Source: Chryseobacterium sp. FH2 (lineage in GTDB: Bacteria > Bacteroidota > Bacteroidia > Flavobacteriales > Weeksellaceae). From it: DNA of 64,000 nt. The first letter of the stretch is position 1; each line of letters starts with the position of its first letter. The notes beneath the pieces are model-generated. The model did not search any database. It was not told the origin of the DNA and was given only the letters and a program-made list of their open reading frames with translations. Made by a program: the position numbers and the translations under genes. Shown here one piece after another: positions 8,006 through 16,396 of the stretch. Location of the stretch: NCBI RefSeq assembly GCF_001045455.1, contig NZ_LFNE01000011.1, positions 1 to 64,000 of the forward strand. Direction: 5' to 3'.

Positions 8006-10492
8006 TTATTTTCTACTCAATATTGTTCTTACCTTATTTCTGATCCTTATTAGTAAAGGCTCTTTATAATTTTTATCTTCATCAAAATAGCCGTATCCGT
8101 AACCATAACCGTATCCATAACCGTAACCATAGCCCTGCTTCGTATTATAGTCATTATAGACAAGTCCTAAATGCTCGATTTCACCGTTATGATACTTTTC
8201 GGTAATCATTTTCAGCATATATTTTTCTGTATATTCATGACGTACAACATATATATTTGCATCAGAATATTTCATTAATTCATAAGAATCTGCCACCAAT
8301 CCTACCGGTGGTGAGTCTATAATAATAAAATCATATATTTCTTTAAGCTCTTCAAGAAACTTAATATTTCGCTGACTCATCAATAATTCTGAAGGATTCG
8401 GCGGAATAGGACCTGAAGTTGCCACATCCAGATTCGGAATATTCGTTTTATTGATAATTTGATCAATCGGAACTTCCCCCGTCAGATAATTGGAAATACC
8501 ATATTTATTATCAATCCTAAAATCTCCGAAAATTTTCGGTTTTCTTAAGTCCATTCCAAGGAGAATTGTTTTTTTATCACTTAACCCCAGAACTGAAGCA
8601 AGGTTGATCGAAACATATGTTTTTCCTTCTCCTCCAATCGAAGATGTCACTAATATGATCTTGCTTTTTCCGTTTTCACCTGACAAAAACCTTACATTGG
8701 CACGGATGCCTCTAAATGCCTCTGAGACAGAAGATTTTGGCTGTTCCAAAACGGTAAGCATGTTTTCATTATTATTGTTACCAATAACTCCCAGCAATGG
8801 AATTTTAGTTGCACTAAGAAGTTCCTTGATATTACGAATCTTATTATCCAGCAATTCGCCAACCAAAATGAATAATAATGGCAAGCATAGTAACACACCA
8901 TAAATTCCAAGTTTTGTGGCCTTTACATTCGGCCCAATAGGAGGTTGCCCTACATTTTTGGCCGGGTCAATCACTGTAACATCAGACTGATTGGTTGCCA
9001 TCCTCATCTGAGTTTCATTTTGTCTGCTCAATAAGCTGTTGTAAGTTGCTTCAATCATACTATAGCCCCTTTCTGCATCAAGATATTTTCTTTCTTTTTC
9101 AGGATAAGATGTCAGATCTGAATTTGCATTGGAAACCTCAGTATTAATTTTATTAATTTCAGTATAGAATTTTGTATAATAATTTCTTAAGGCTCCGTTA
9201 GATGTTAATTTAGCATCGCTAATCAATCTATCAATCTCCCTCATCGGCTCTGAATTCGGAGTATAAATTGTAGCCATTTCTCTTTTTTTAAGATATAAGG
9301 CTTTTAATTCTGTCACGGTAGCTGTGAAAATACCATCTTGGAAACCTGCAGCACTTGTACTGATCATGTTATCAAAATTCTGGGTTTCCATGTTTCTTCT
9401 GATTTCATTTAATGATTCCAGCTTACTTTCAAGATCAGCTTTTTTAGCTTCAAGATCTTTAATTTTAGTTAAAGATTTTTCATCCCTGTCTTTAATATCG
9501 TAAAGTTGTTCCGAAGTTTTCAGGTAATTGAGTTCAGCCGCACTGGAATCCAACTTCTTTCTTATAGCATCTAAATTTCCCTGTAAATAGGATGCCGTGT
9601 TTTTATCTACCGTATTCTTATCTATAAGCCTTTTCTTTTGTAATTCACTTACAGACTTATTCAGGAAACTGACAGTACCATTCAAATTAAATCCTTTTTT
9701 GGTAATGATCATGATAGTTCCAATTTCTTTATCAAACTCAATACCTATAGTAGAAACGATGTCATTAACAGACTGATTTACAGAACTCAAACTAACAATA
9801 ATATTATCAAGTTTGATTTTAGTGGCAACAGGATTCTGAATCAATCTGAATCTTAAATTCGGACTGTTATACCATTCACCAACCCTAATCGTTTTGTTTT
9901 CAGGTCTGGCATAAGGATTTATAACCTGATATCCTTCAGTTTCAAAATTGTATACACTTGTAGACTGCCCTTCTTCGGGTAAAATAACTTCATAAGTATT
10001 TCCGCTTTTAGGAATTAAAGTGATGGGATAATTTATTTGCTGAGGATATTTCTTATCGATTTGTAAAAAAACCGGTGAATCATCTTTGTCTAAATAGGTG
10101 GATTTAATAGCTCCTTTAGTAGAGTAATTAACAAAAAGATCCAGCTCTTTTACCAGAAACTCATTATGAGATCTCGATAAAAGCATCTTTTTTAAATAAA
10201 TCCCGTCCTGATTTCCGTTTTGCCCCCAAATAAAGTTGATAGACTGGCTTGGTGTAAAATAACTCGCAGTATTATTAGAAACACTCAAGGATAGATTCGA
10301 TGCATATATATTCTGAGCATAATATTTATTATAAACCCATGCTACTCCGTATCCTATGAGCAACATAAGTGCAAACCAATACCAATTGCTTATTATACGT
10401 CTAATAAAATGTTCAATATCAAATAAAGTAAAAGCACCATACTTCTCTTTATCTTCTTTTTTCTCTACAGTAGTATCTTTTTCTGGAATCAT
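8006..10492 (-). CDS. Wzc-type polysaccharide co-polymerase and BY-kinase
   Basis: This 828-residue inner-membrane protein fuses a Wzz-like chain-length domain to a bacterial tyrosine kinase. A first membrane helix (about 36-56) is followed by a large periplasmic part with coiled coil (about 270-500) and a second helix (about 525-545). The cytoplasmic kinase has Walker A GGEGKT with K624, the A' motif LLGMDLRKP and Walker B FIIIDSPP. Near the C-terminus lies an unbroken (GY)8F tract, the tyrosine cluster that BY-kinases autophosphorylate. It controls capsule or exopolysaccharide polymerisation and export together with the Wza-like lipoprotein, whose gene ends 2 bases upstream. Confidence 0.92.
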   Translation of the reverse strand: MIPEKDTTVEKKEDKEKYGAFTLFDIEHFIRRIISNWYWFALMLLIGYGVAWVYNKYYAQNIYASNLSLSVSNNTASYFTPSQSINFIWGQNGNQDGIYLKKMLLSRSHNEFLVKELDLFVNYSTKGAIKSTYLDKDDSPVFLQIDKKYPQQINYPITLIPKSGNTYEVILPEEGQSTSVYNFETEGYQVINPYARPENKTIRVGEWYNSPNLRFRLIQNPVATKIKLDNIIVSLSSVNQSVNDIVSTIGIEFDKEIGTIMIITKKGFNLNGTVSFLNKSVSELQKKRLIDKNTVDKNTASYLQGNLDAIRKKLDSSAAELNYLKTSEQLYDIKDRDEKSLTKIKDLEAKKADLESKLESLNEIRRNMETQNFDNMISTSAAGFQDGIFTATVTELKALYLKKREMATIYTPNSEPMREIDRLISDAKLTSNGALRNYYTKFYTEINKINTEVSNANSDLTSYPEKERKYLDAERGYSMIEATYNSLLSRQNETQMRMATNQSDVTVIDPAKNVGQPPIGPNVKATKLGIYGVLLCLPLLFILVGELLDNKIRNIKELLSATKIPLLGVIGNNNNENMLTVLEQPKSSVSEAFRGIRANVRFLSGENGKSKIILVTSSIGGEGKTYVSINLASVLGLSDKKTILLGMDLRKPKIFGDFRIDNKYGISNYLTGEVPIDQIINKTNIPNLDVATSGPIPPNPSELLMSQRNIKFLEELKEIYDFIIIDSPPVGLVADSYELMKYSDANIYVVRHEYTEKYMLKMITEKYHNGEIEHLGLVYNDYNTKQGYGYGYGYGYGYGYGYFDEDKNYKEPLLIRIRNKVRTILSRK
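8089..8137 (-). repeat. GY-dipeptide coding repeat in the Wzc-like tail
   Basis: Eight tandem glycine-tyrosine codon pairs end in TTT (Phe). The codons alternate among GGC/GGT/GGA and TAT/TAC, so the six-base units are not identical. This suggests the peptide, rather than recent slippage, is being kept. Confidence 0.85.
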
Positions 10493-10494
10493 GA

Positions 10495-11373
10495 TTAAAG
10501 GTTTTTAAGAAGTAGATAGATTGATAATGCCGTAGTGATTACCGACACTCCTGTAGTCAATGTCTGAATAGGATCTTTTCCGAATCCATTTAAGCTTTTT
10601 GCTCTCGTATTAAGCAAAATTTCATCTCCATTTTGTACATAAAAGTAAGGAGAATTCATTACATCCTCACGTGTAAGATCTATTTTTGCAATTTTGATTC
10701 CTTCAGGTAGCTTTCTGTGGATTACAATATTTTTTCTGTCGATTGTTCTGTTTAACCCTCCGTTTATTGCAAGAGCCTCAGTGATAGTAAGTGTATTTTT
10801 ATGAGCTACTTTTTCTCCTGTAAGACCTGAGGTTTCTACATCTCCTAAAATATAATAAGTGATACCATCCGTATTCAACCTTACCTCAGTCTTCCCTTCC
10901 TGAAAATTTTCATTTACTTTTTGCTGGATTTCTGCAGTGATATCTTCAATAGTTCTTCCTTCAGCCTTGATATATCCAATCCCAAAAACATTTATATCAC
11001 CTTTAGAATCTACTTTTAACCCATTGAAATAGAAGCTGACATTACCGCCTCTTCCTCCGCCTCCGCCTACAATTCCCGCTCCACCCCCGCCGCTTCCGGA
11101 AGCTGCATTGTTCGCACTTGGGGCAACTGAACTTCCTGATGTATTCAGGGAAGAATAAAACTGCGAAGCATCTCCTTTAGGAGTCGTAATAATATTAAGA
11201 TTTAAAATATCATTTTTTGTAACTCTATAAATAGGAACATTATAGGGAACAAGCCCTTCTTCATTGATAACGAGGCTTTCATTAGGCTGCATGTACCTTA
11301 CATCTTTCGTTGTAACACAAGATGTAATCAATAAAGGCAATGTCAAAAGTAAATACTTAAAATTTTTCATCAT
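10495..11373 (-). CDS. Wza-type polysaccharide export lipoprotein
   Basis: This 292-residue outer-membrane lipoprotein has lipobox LITSC with C19. It contains the polysaccharide biosynthesis/export domain (from about residue 40), an SLBB-like domain (about 170-250) and a hydrophobic C-terminal helix (about 270-290) that may cross the outer membrane as in Wza. A glycine-rich insertion (about 95-115) interrupts the export domain and looks like a flexible loop. It partners the Wzc-like kinase encoded just downstream to form the trans-envelope channel. Confidence 0.9.
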   Translation of the reverse strand: MMKNFKYLLLTLPLLITSCVTTKDVRYMQPNESLVINEEGLVPYNVPIYRVTKNDILNLNIITTPKGDASQFYSSLNTSGSSVAPSANNAASGSGGGGAGIVGGGGGRGGNVSFYFNGLKVDSKGDINVFGIGYIKAEGRTIEDITAEIQQKVNENFQEGKTEVRLNTDGITYYILGDVETSGLTGEKVAHKNTLTITEALAINGGLNRTIDRKNIVIHRKLPEGIKIAKIDLTREDVMNSPYFYVQNGDEILLNTRAKSLNGFGKDPIQTLTTGVSVITTALSIYLLLKNL

Positions 11374-11402
11374 ATTTCAACGTTGTTTGCAAAAATAAAG
11401 AT

Positions 11403-12530
11403 TTAATTGATAGTCTTTTTATTATTTCTCAAAAGATAAATAATGTCTGGCAAATAAGCACCTATAAAGCCTAGAGCAATTACAATCAATAATAATAAGT
11501 TTATATTAAAATGTCTAAAACAGTAAGCAATAGCCACTATAAAAAGATAATACAATATTATATAAAAACTTGATCTTCTATGGGTCAAATCAAGTTTAAG
11601 TAATTTATGGTGAATATGGTTTTTATCGGCATCAAAAGGAGATTTTCTATTATATAATCTCACAAAAATCACATTCAGAGTATCCACAATAGGTAAAATT
11701 AATATGGCCACAGCTATTACCGGTGCAGACTGAAGATGATATTTTGGAACTCCAGGCAGCGATTTATCTATAAAAATATCAATAAAACAAATAGAAGTAA
11801 ATGCCAATAAGAATCCTAACAACATAGAGCCGGTGTCTCCCATAAATATTTTATTAGTCCTATAATTAGACAGATTATAATACAAAAATGCTAAAACAGC
11901 TCCGATTATTACAACAGAAAGCACCACTAAAGGGTAATTATATTCCCCTAATCTATAATAACTTATGCCAAAAAGTGCGCTGCAAATTATGGAATATCCG
12001 CCTGCCAGACCATCTATCCCATCAATTAAGTTAAATGCATTAATAAGTATAATAAAAGTAATAATGCTGAATAAAATACTCACAAAATACCCAAGTTCAA
12101 ATATCCCAAAAATCCCAAATAAACTTCGTATTCTTATATCAGATCCTATTACAATCAAGGCAGAAACTATAATCTGTGCAACCAGTTTTTTATAAGCCCT
12201 CATTACGACAATATCATCCATTACACCAATGTATAACAGGATAATCATAGACGCAAATAAAAACTTATACAGTTCGAAAAGTTCGTACGCAAAAATAGAA
12301 GCACAAATCCCTATAGAATAAAAAACGGCAATCCCTCCCAAATTGGGAATCTTTCTGAGATGAGAACTTCTCACACCGGGCTCGTCCATAAGATTTTTCC
12401 TTCTGGAAATTTTTATGATGGTAGGAACAGAAAAGAATGAGATTAAAAAAGAGAATATAAAACCTAACCCTATTTTTACATAAAAAATAGAAATTCCCGT
12501 CTCGCTCAAGAACAATTCAAAATTCTTCAT
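11403..12530 (-). CDS. MraY/WecA-type undecaprenyl-phosphate glycosyl-1-phosphate transferase
   Basis: This 375-residue protein with about ten or eleven membrane helices transfers a sugar-1-phosphate from a UDP-sugar to undecaprenyl phosphate, starting glycan assembly. Family motifs are visible: MDD at about 103-105, FNLIDGIDGLAGG, MGDTGSMLLG and HIHHKLL. In this setting a WecA-like initiating enzyme is more likely than MraY, because mur/fts genes are absent and wza/wzc follow directly. Its ATG overlaps the stop codon of a short open frame left after the upstream GT2 gene. Confidence 0.88.
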   Translation of the reverse strand: MKNFELFLSETGISIFYVKIGLGFIFSFLISFFSVPTIIKISRRKNLMDEPGVRSSHLRKIPNLGGIAVFYSIGICASIFAYELFELYKFLFASMIILLYIGVMDDIVVMRAYKKLVAQIIVSALIVIGSDIRIRSLFGIFGIFELGYFVSILFSIITFIILINAFNLIDGIDGLAGGYSIICSALFGISYYRLGEYNYPLVVLSVVIIGAVLAFLYYNLSNYRTNKIFMGDTGSMLLGFLLAFTSICFIDIFIDKSLPGVPKYHLQSAPVIAVAILILPIVDTLNVIFVRLYNRKSPFDADKNHIHHKLLKLDLTHRRSSFYIILYYLFIVAIAYCFRHFNINLLLLIVIALGFIGAYLPDIIYLLRNNKKTIN

Positions 12531-12660
12531 TTTTTCTTATCAAGTACGTGTTTGTGTTTACTTCTTCGCAGAGTCTTATGAAGAACCTCAAAAAGGGCTT
12601 TCATATCAACGAAACCATAAGTACTTACATTTGTGTTTAAATTATTTTTCTTATCAATTT
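12527..12660 (-). other. Open frame between GT2 and WecA-like gene, possible frameshifted C-terminus
   Basis: After the GT2 stop codon a second frame stays open for about 44 codons and ends in TGA that overlaps the ATG of the next gene (ATGA). It includes a possible 25-residue ORF starting at 12604 (MKALFEVLHKT, ending HVLDKKK). One extra base in the run of eight Ts at 12658-12665 (As on the coding strand) would fuse it to the GT2 and remove the only large gap in this operon. It may be a real frameshift, a sequencing slip or an independent small ORF. Confidence 0.4.
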
Positions 12661-13638
12661 TTTTTGCCCGGCAAAAAATAATAAATAAAAGATCTTTTTT
12701 TTCAGTGGCAAATATAACAGATAATTCTTATCAAAACGACAATAGTTTAATATATCTTTAATTTTTATACTTCTTTCATCCATGAAAACCTCCAGTTTAT
12801 CAGCCATATTATAAAAAGTTTTTTCATCCTTTACATAAGCCAAATAAGCCAAAAATGAATATACACCTTCAAAAATTTGAAAATTTTTCAATTCTTTCTT
12901 TTTATGAAAATAATTTGATCCTCTGAAAGTATATTCAACATCTTCAACGGCTTTCAAAATATCCAAACCTCTTTCTGTATGGGTTTTCGTGATAGAATCC
13001 GTGCGCTCAAGATACTGATAATGAAAGCTTTGAGTCTGAGCCAACGTTTCACATTTTAATAAAAGTTGCGGGATTAGCTGAATGTCTTCAAAATGAGCTC
13101 CTTTTTTGAATCGTTTTCCGTCAAAAAGTTCTTTTTTGAAAAGTTTATTACATGCAAAATAGCTTACATCCGAAAACACAGAAAAATTCTTTTCCAAATC
13201 AATTTTTTCCGGCATATTTGGAATTTGTGTCAATTTTTGAGTAATATTTCCGTTCTGATCAACTTTTTGGATGTTGCAGATAACCATTTTCGTCCGGTGT
13301 TTTTCTGCAAGGGCCAGCATTTCTTCAAACATTGTTGAAGTAACATAATCATCACTGTCTACAAAACCGATATAATCACCTGCAGCTCTGTCAAGTCCGA
13401 AATTCCTGGCATCACTTAAGCCTCCGTTTTCTTTATTGAAGGCTCTAATTTTTTCAGGATATTTCTGAACATAATTTTGAATAATCTCTTCAGAATTATC
13501 TTTACTTCCATCGTTTACCACCAGGATTTCAATATTCTGAAGAGTCTGATTAATCAAAGAATCGAGGCATTTTGCCAAATAATTTTCGACATTATAAACA
13601 GGAACAATGATGGAAACTTTTACGGGGATGTTTGTCAT
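12637..13638 (-). CDS. GT2-family glycosyltransferase
   Basis: This 333-residue GT-A fold enzyme has the N-terminal motif VSIIVPVYNVENYL (about 8-21), the nucleotide-binding VVNDGSKDNS and a DSDD metal-binding motif near residue 95. It should transfer a sugar from a nucleotide donor onto the lipid-linked repeat unit at the cytoplasmic face. There is no membrane helix apart from a hydrophobic patch at the end. It starts 3 bases after the arginase-like gene. Its 3' end has a run of eight As followed by an alternative open frame, so the annotated C-terminus may be about 43 residues short. Confidence 0.85.
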   Translation of the reverse strand: MTNIPVKVSIIVPVYNVENYLAKCLDSLINQTLQNIEILVVNDGSKDNSEEIIQNYVQKYPEKIRAFNKENGGLSDARNFGLDRAAGDYIGFVDSDDYVTSTMFEEMLALAEKHRTKMVICNIQKVDQNGNITQKLTQIPNMPEKIDLEKNFSVFSDVSYFACNKLFKKELFDGKRFKKGAHFEDIQLIPQLLLKCETLAQTQSFHYQYLERTDSITKTHTERGLDILKAVEDVEYTFRGSNYFHKKKELKNFQIFEGVYSFLAYLAYVKDEKTFYNMADKLEVFMDERSIKIKDILNYCRFDKNYLLYLPLKKKIFYLLFFAGQKKLIRKII

Positions 13639-13641
13639 ACA

Positions 13642-14712
13642 CTAAATTTTCATCAGTCTTGCATTCAGCCAACCTTTTTTGGCATCATCAAAATCTTTTC
13701 TGGAACATGGAATACAGTTTTCTATATTTTCATCATCCCCAAAATACCACAGATTACTGAAAGTATCACGTCTGAAGGTATATTGTCTGTCATCAATCAG
13801 AACATAAAAGGCTTCGTAATGCCTTTCTTTCGGGTGAGACCTTTGAATGTTAATTCCTTCTATCAAATACCACATCATTTGTGCTAAAAGCTGATGATTT
13901 AGTTGATTTTCAGAATATATATTACAATTAAAGATTCCCACAGATTTTAGATTTTCGCTTAACCCAATTTCTTTCATATATGCACAAATTTCTCTTCGAT
14001 TCAAGCCGTTCACTTGCGGATTCATAGAAAAGGGTTCGCTAAAACTCTCAATAGCATCACAATTTACCGTTACCAAATCTGCTTTTCTGAAAAACGGCTC
14101 TGTTTTTTCTGTGGAATTCATCATTTCAGCTAAACGGACAATATCAAACTCTACTTCTTTAATTAACCTCACTGAATCAACTTCATTTAAATGTTTCTGA
14201 TATCCTAAATGATGATAATTTTTTATGGCAAAATCTTTTGCACCAAAAATTTTACTTAAAAAAGTATGATCGTTAATTATTTCGCCCTGCTTTAGAGAAA
14301 TAATATTGCTTACCTGAGTATAATTAATACTTTTTATATGAAAATTTAAAGCTGAGAATAATGAAAATGCAAAATCATTTGAGCCTCCAATAACTATCGG
14401 AATAGCCCTTTTATAATGACAAGCAGATAAGACTTCCTGTAAAATATAATGAGAATCCTGAATTGATTTCCCCGAAACCAAATCACCCAAATCCACAATT
14501 GGAATTTCAAAATCTAATTGTGAAAGCTTATAAAACTCTTTTCTGACATTTGTAAAATCCTGTACTTCGGCATCCCCATTTGCTCCTCTGTAATCTGAAA
14601 CAAATAAAAGTACAATGCTGTCTTCTTTTATATTTTTAGTAATCCGGCTTCCGATTTGCCAGTTTTCAGTTTTAAAATTTCTTGGTGAAATTATAAAATC
14701 TTCAAAATTCAT
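13642..14712 (-). CDS. Arginase-fold protein lacking metal ligands
   Basis: This 356-residue protein aligns by eye with the arginase/agmatinase/formimidoylglutamase family, but the binuclear manganese site looks lost. The usual GGxH is GGSND (109-113), the DAHxD segment reads INYTQVSN (129-136), and the SxDxD segment reads VNCDAIES (217-224). At least the two histidines and most aspartates that hold manganese are missing, so ureohydrolase activity is unlikely. It is coupled to the upstream membrane protein (1-base overlap) and lies 3 bases before the GT2. Databases may label it formimidoylglutamase; a structural or binding role is more plausible. Confidence 0.7.
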   Translation of the reverse strand: MNFEDFIISPRNFKTENWQIGSRITKNIKEDSIVLLFVSDYRGANGDAEVQDFTNVRKEFYKLSQLDFEIPIVDLGDLVSGKSIQDSHYILQEVLSACHYKRAIPIVIGGSNDFAFSLFSALNFHIKSINYTQVSNIISLKQGEIINDHTFLSKIFGAKDFAIKNYHHLGYQKHLNEVDSVRLIKEVEFDIVRLAEMMNSTEKTEPFFRKADLVTVNCDAIESFSEPFSMNPQVNGLNRREICAYMKEIGLSENLKSVGIFNCNIYSENQLNHQLLAQMMWYLIEGINIQRSHPKERHYEAFYVLIDDRQYTFRRDTFSNLWYFGDDENIENCIPCSRKDFDDAKKGWLNARLMKI

Positions 14713-16259
14713 TAGTCTGAAATTTTTATATTAATATCTTTTGGCATGGTTACTCTGAATTCTTTAAGATTTTCTATGAGTCCATTTTTCCCGTCAGGTC
14801 TTATAGAATAGATACTGACTTTTGAGTCACCGCTAATATAATTATTTTGTATCGTCCATTGGCCAACTTTTTGGAAATTATCGGGCATATGAAGCCAACT
14901 GTCATATACAAGAGCGATATCATAACTATTATTTTCCGAATATTGATAAACAAAATTTCTTAACTGAGGATTTTCTTTATTGAATTTGCCATGATCATTT
15001 TTTCTTATTTCCGCTATTTGAGCAGTTCCTAAACCAAAAGTATCTAATAAATGAATATCCGTAAAATACGTAATAGCGCCAATATCATTAGCTACAACTC
15101 TTGACTGGTTATAATATTTTTTGAGAAAATTTGCCATCTGAATCTGCTGATCAAAGATATTTTTTGATGCTAATGTTTGTTTCTCAAACATTGTCCATGT
15201 CCTGAAATAAACAGGCAGTGCTAATAAAAGTATAAAGGCAAACCTCAAAATTCTCTTTTCGGAATTGAGAATATCTTCGATGAAATCTTTCAGCGCATAA
15301 ACAAATAAAACCAGCAAATAGGCTTCGTATCTCAACAGCCATCCAAAATTGGCAAACAAAAGATGCAGAAAAAACCCTAAAAAAATTATGATTTGAATAT
15401 TATTACTCTTTAGAAAATCAAACCAACCACTCTTTTTATTTTTGAATATTGATATCAATAAAAATATGAATAATGCCAATAAAGAAAGTGCGCGGTATCC
15501 GTTTCCTAAAACTCTAATAATAAATTCTGTGAATCCCCCATCATTAGTATTTCCCTTTAGAATAAGAGAATTTGGCAAAAAAAACGATCCATTTTGAATT
15601 GAAATAATCCCGTAAATAATAACCGGTGATAAAGAAATAATTCCAAGAAAAATACTTGTAAAGAATTTTTTTTCAACAAAAAATAAGTAAATACACATAA
15701 AAAATATAAAGAACAGACTCTCATATCTGAAACCTATCGACAGAACAGAAAACAATAACAACAGATTAAAATCTTTTGACAGATGATATTCTGAATATTT
15801 TTTAAAATAAAATATACTCAGCAATAAAAATAAAGTGTGAAAAATATGTTCCATCCCTACCAATACCATTGTAAATAAAGGCATACACCAAATTACAAGA
15901 TTTATACAGACAAAATAGGTCTTATTGCTTACGGTCTTAAAAATAGTATTAATAGAAAACAATAAAAAAAGAGCGGCAATCAGATTTAGCACAATTGGCC
16001 AGTATTCATAATTACCAAAACATTTAATAAAGAACGCCAGCAATAAAGTAAAAAAGGGCGAAGATGTAGTAGATGAAAATTCATACTCTGTAATTCCCCA
16101 TACATTATGCAGTGCAAAATTTTTCGCTATAGAAAGATGAATATAGGCATCATCTAAAGGATAAATATATTTTCCTGCAAACGAGGTCACATCATACATC
16201 AAAAAAATGATACAAAGACCAAAAAGTAAAAGTATCAATAAGGAACAAAGATTTCTCAT
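14712..16259 (-). CDS. GT-C-like multi-spanning membrane protein
   Basis: This 515-residue protein has about ten to twelve membrane helices. An acidic pair, D36-D37 (PLDDAYIH), lies in the first external loop, the hallmark of GT-C enzymes that take sugars from polyprenyl-phosphate donors. The last 120 residues are hydrophilic and probably periplasmic. I cannot name the substrate. It is the first gene of the polysaccharide operon, with a TAATTTTG box just upstream, and its stop overlaps the ATG of the arginase-like gene. Confidence 0.65.
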   Translation of the reverse strand: MRNLCSLLILLLFGLCIIFLMYDVTSFAGKYIYPLDDAYIHLSIAKNFALHNVWGITEYEFSSTTSSPFFTLLLAFFIKCFGNYEYWPIVLNLIAALFLLFSINTIFKTVSNKTYFVCINLVIWCMPLFTMVLVGMEHIFHTLFLLLSIFYFKKYSEYHLSKDFNLLLLFSVLSIGFRYESLFFIFFMCIYLFFVEKKFFTSIFLGIISLSPVIIYGIISIQNGSFFLPNSLILKGNTNDGGFTEFIIRVLGNGYRALSLLALFIFLLISIFKNKKSGWFDFLKSNNIQIIIFLGFFLHLLFANFGWLLRYEAYLLVLFVYALKDFIEDILNSEKRILRFAFILLLALPVYFRTWTMFEKQTLASKNIFDQQIQMANFLKKYYNQSRVVANDIGAITYFTDIHLLDTFGLGTAQIAEIRKNDHGKFNKENPQLRNFVYQYSENNSYDIALVYDSWLHMPDNFQKVGQWTIQNNYISGDSKVSIYSIRPDGKNGLIENLKEFRVTMPKDINIKISD

Positions 16260-16279
16260 TATTTATGTTTTTTTAAACC

Positions 16280-16287
16280 CAAAATTA
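16280..16287 (-). promoter_or_regulatory. TAATTTTG -7 box of the polysaccharide operon
   Basis: This matches TAnnTTTG on the minus strand, 20 bases before the ATG at 16259, so the leader would be short. No clear -33 TTG element is present at the usual spacing. Confidence 0.45.
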
Positions 16288-16396
16288 CCATGTACATCAA
16301 TAAATGATTAGCTCAATAGTAATTAACGGAAAAAATCAGCATTTATGTATCAGCCACTGAGGGGAACAGGTCTAATACAGAAACGCTAACAATTTA

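Noticed and set aside
12637..13638. GT2 as an intact, normal-length gene with certainty
   Set aside because: The A8 run and open frame behind it leave the C-terminus undecided, so I report both readings.
16260..16396. Possible small RNA between topA and the polysaccharide operon
   Set aside because: Apart from a promoter box there is no hairpin, GC island or repeat to support it.
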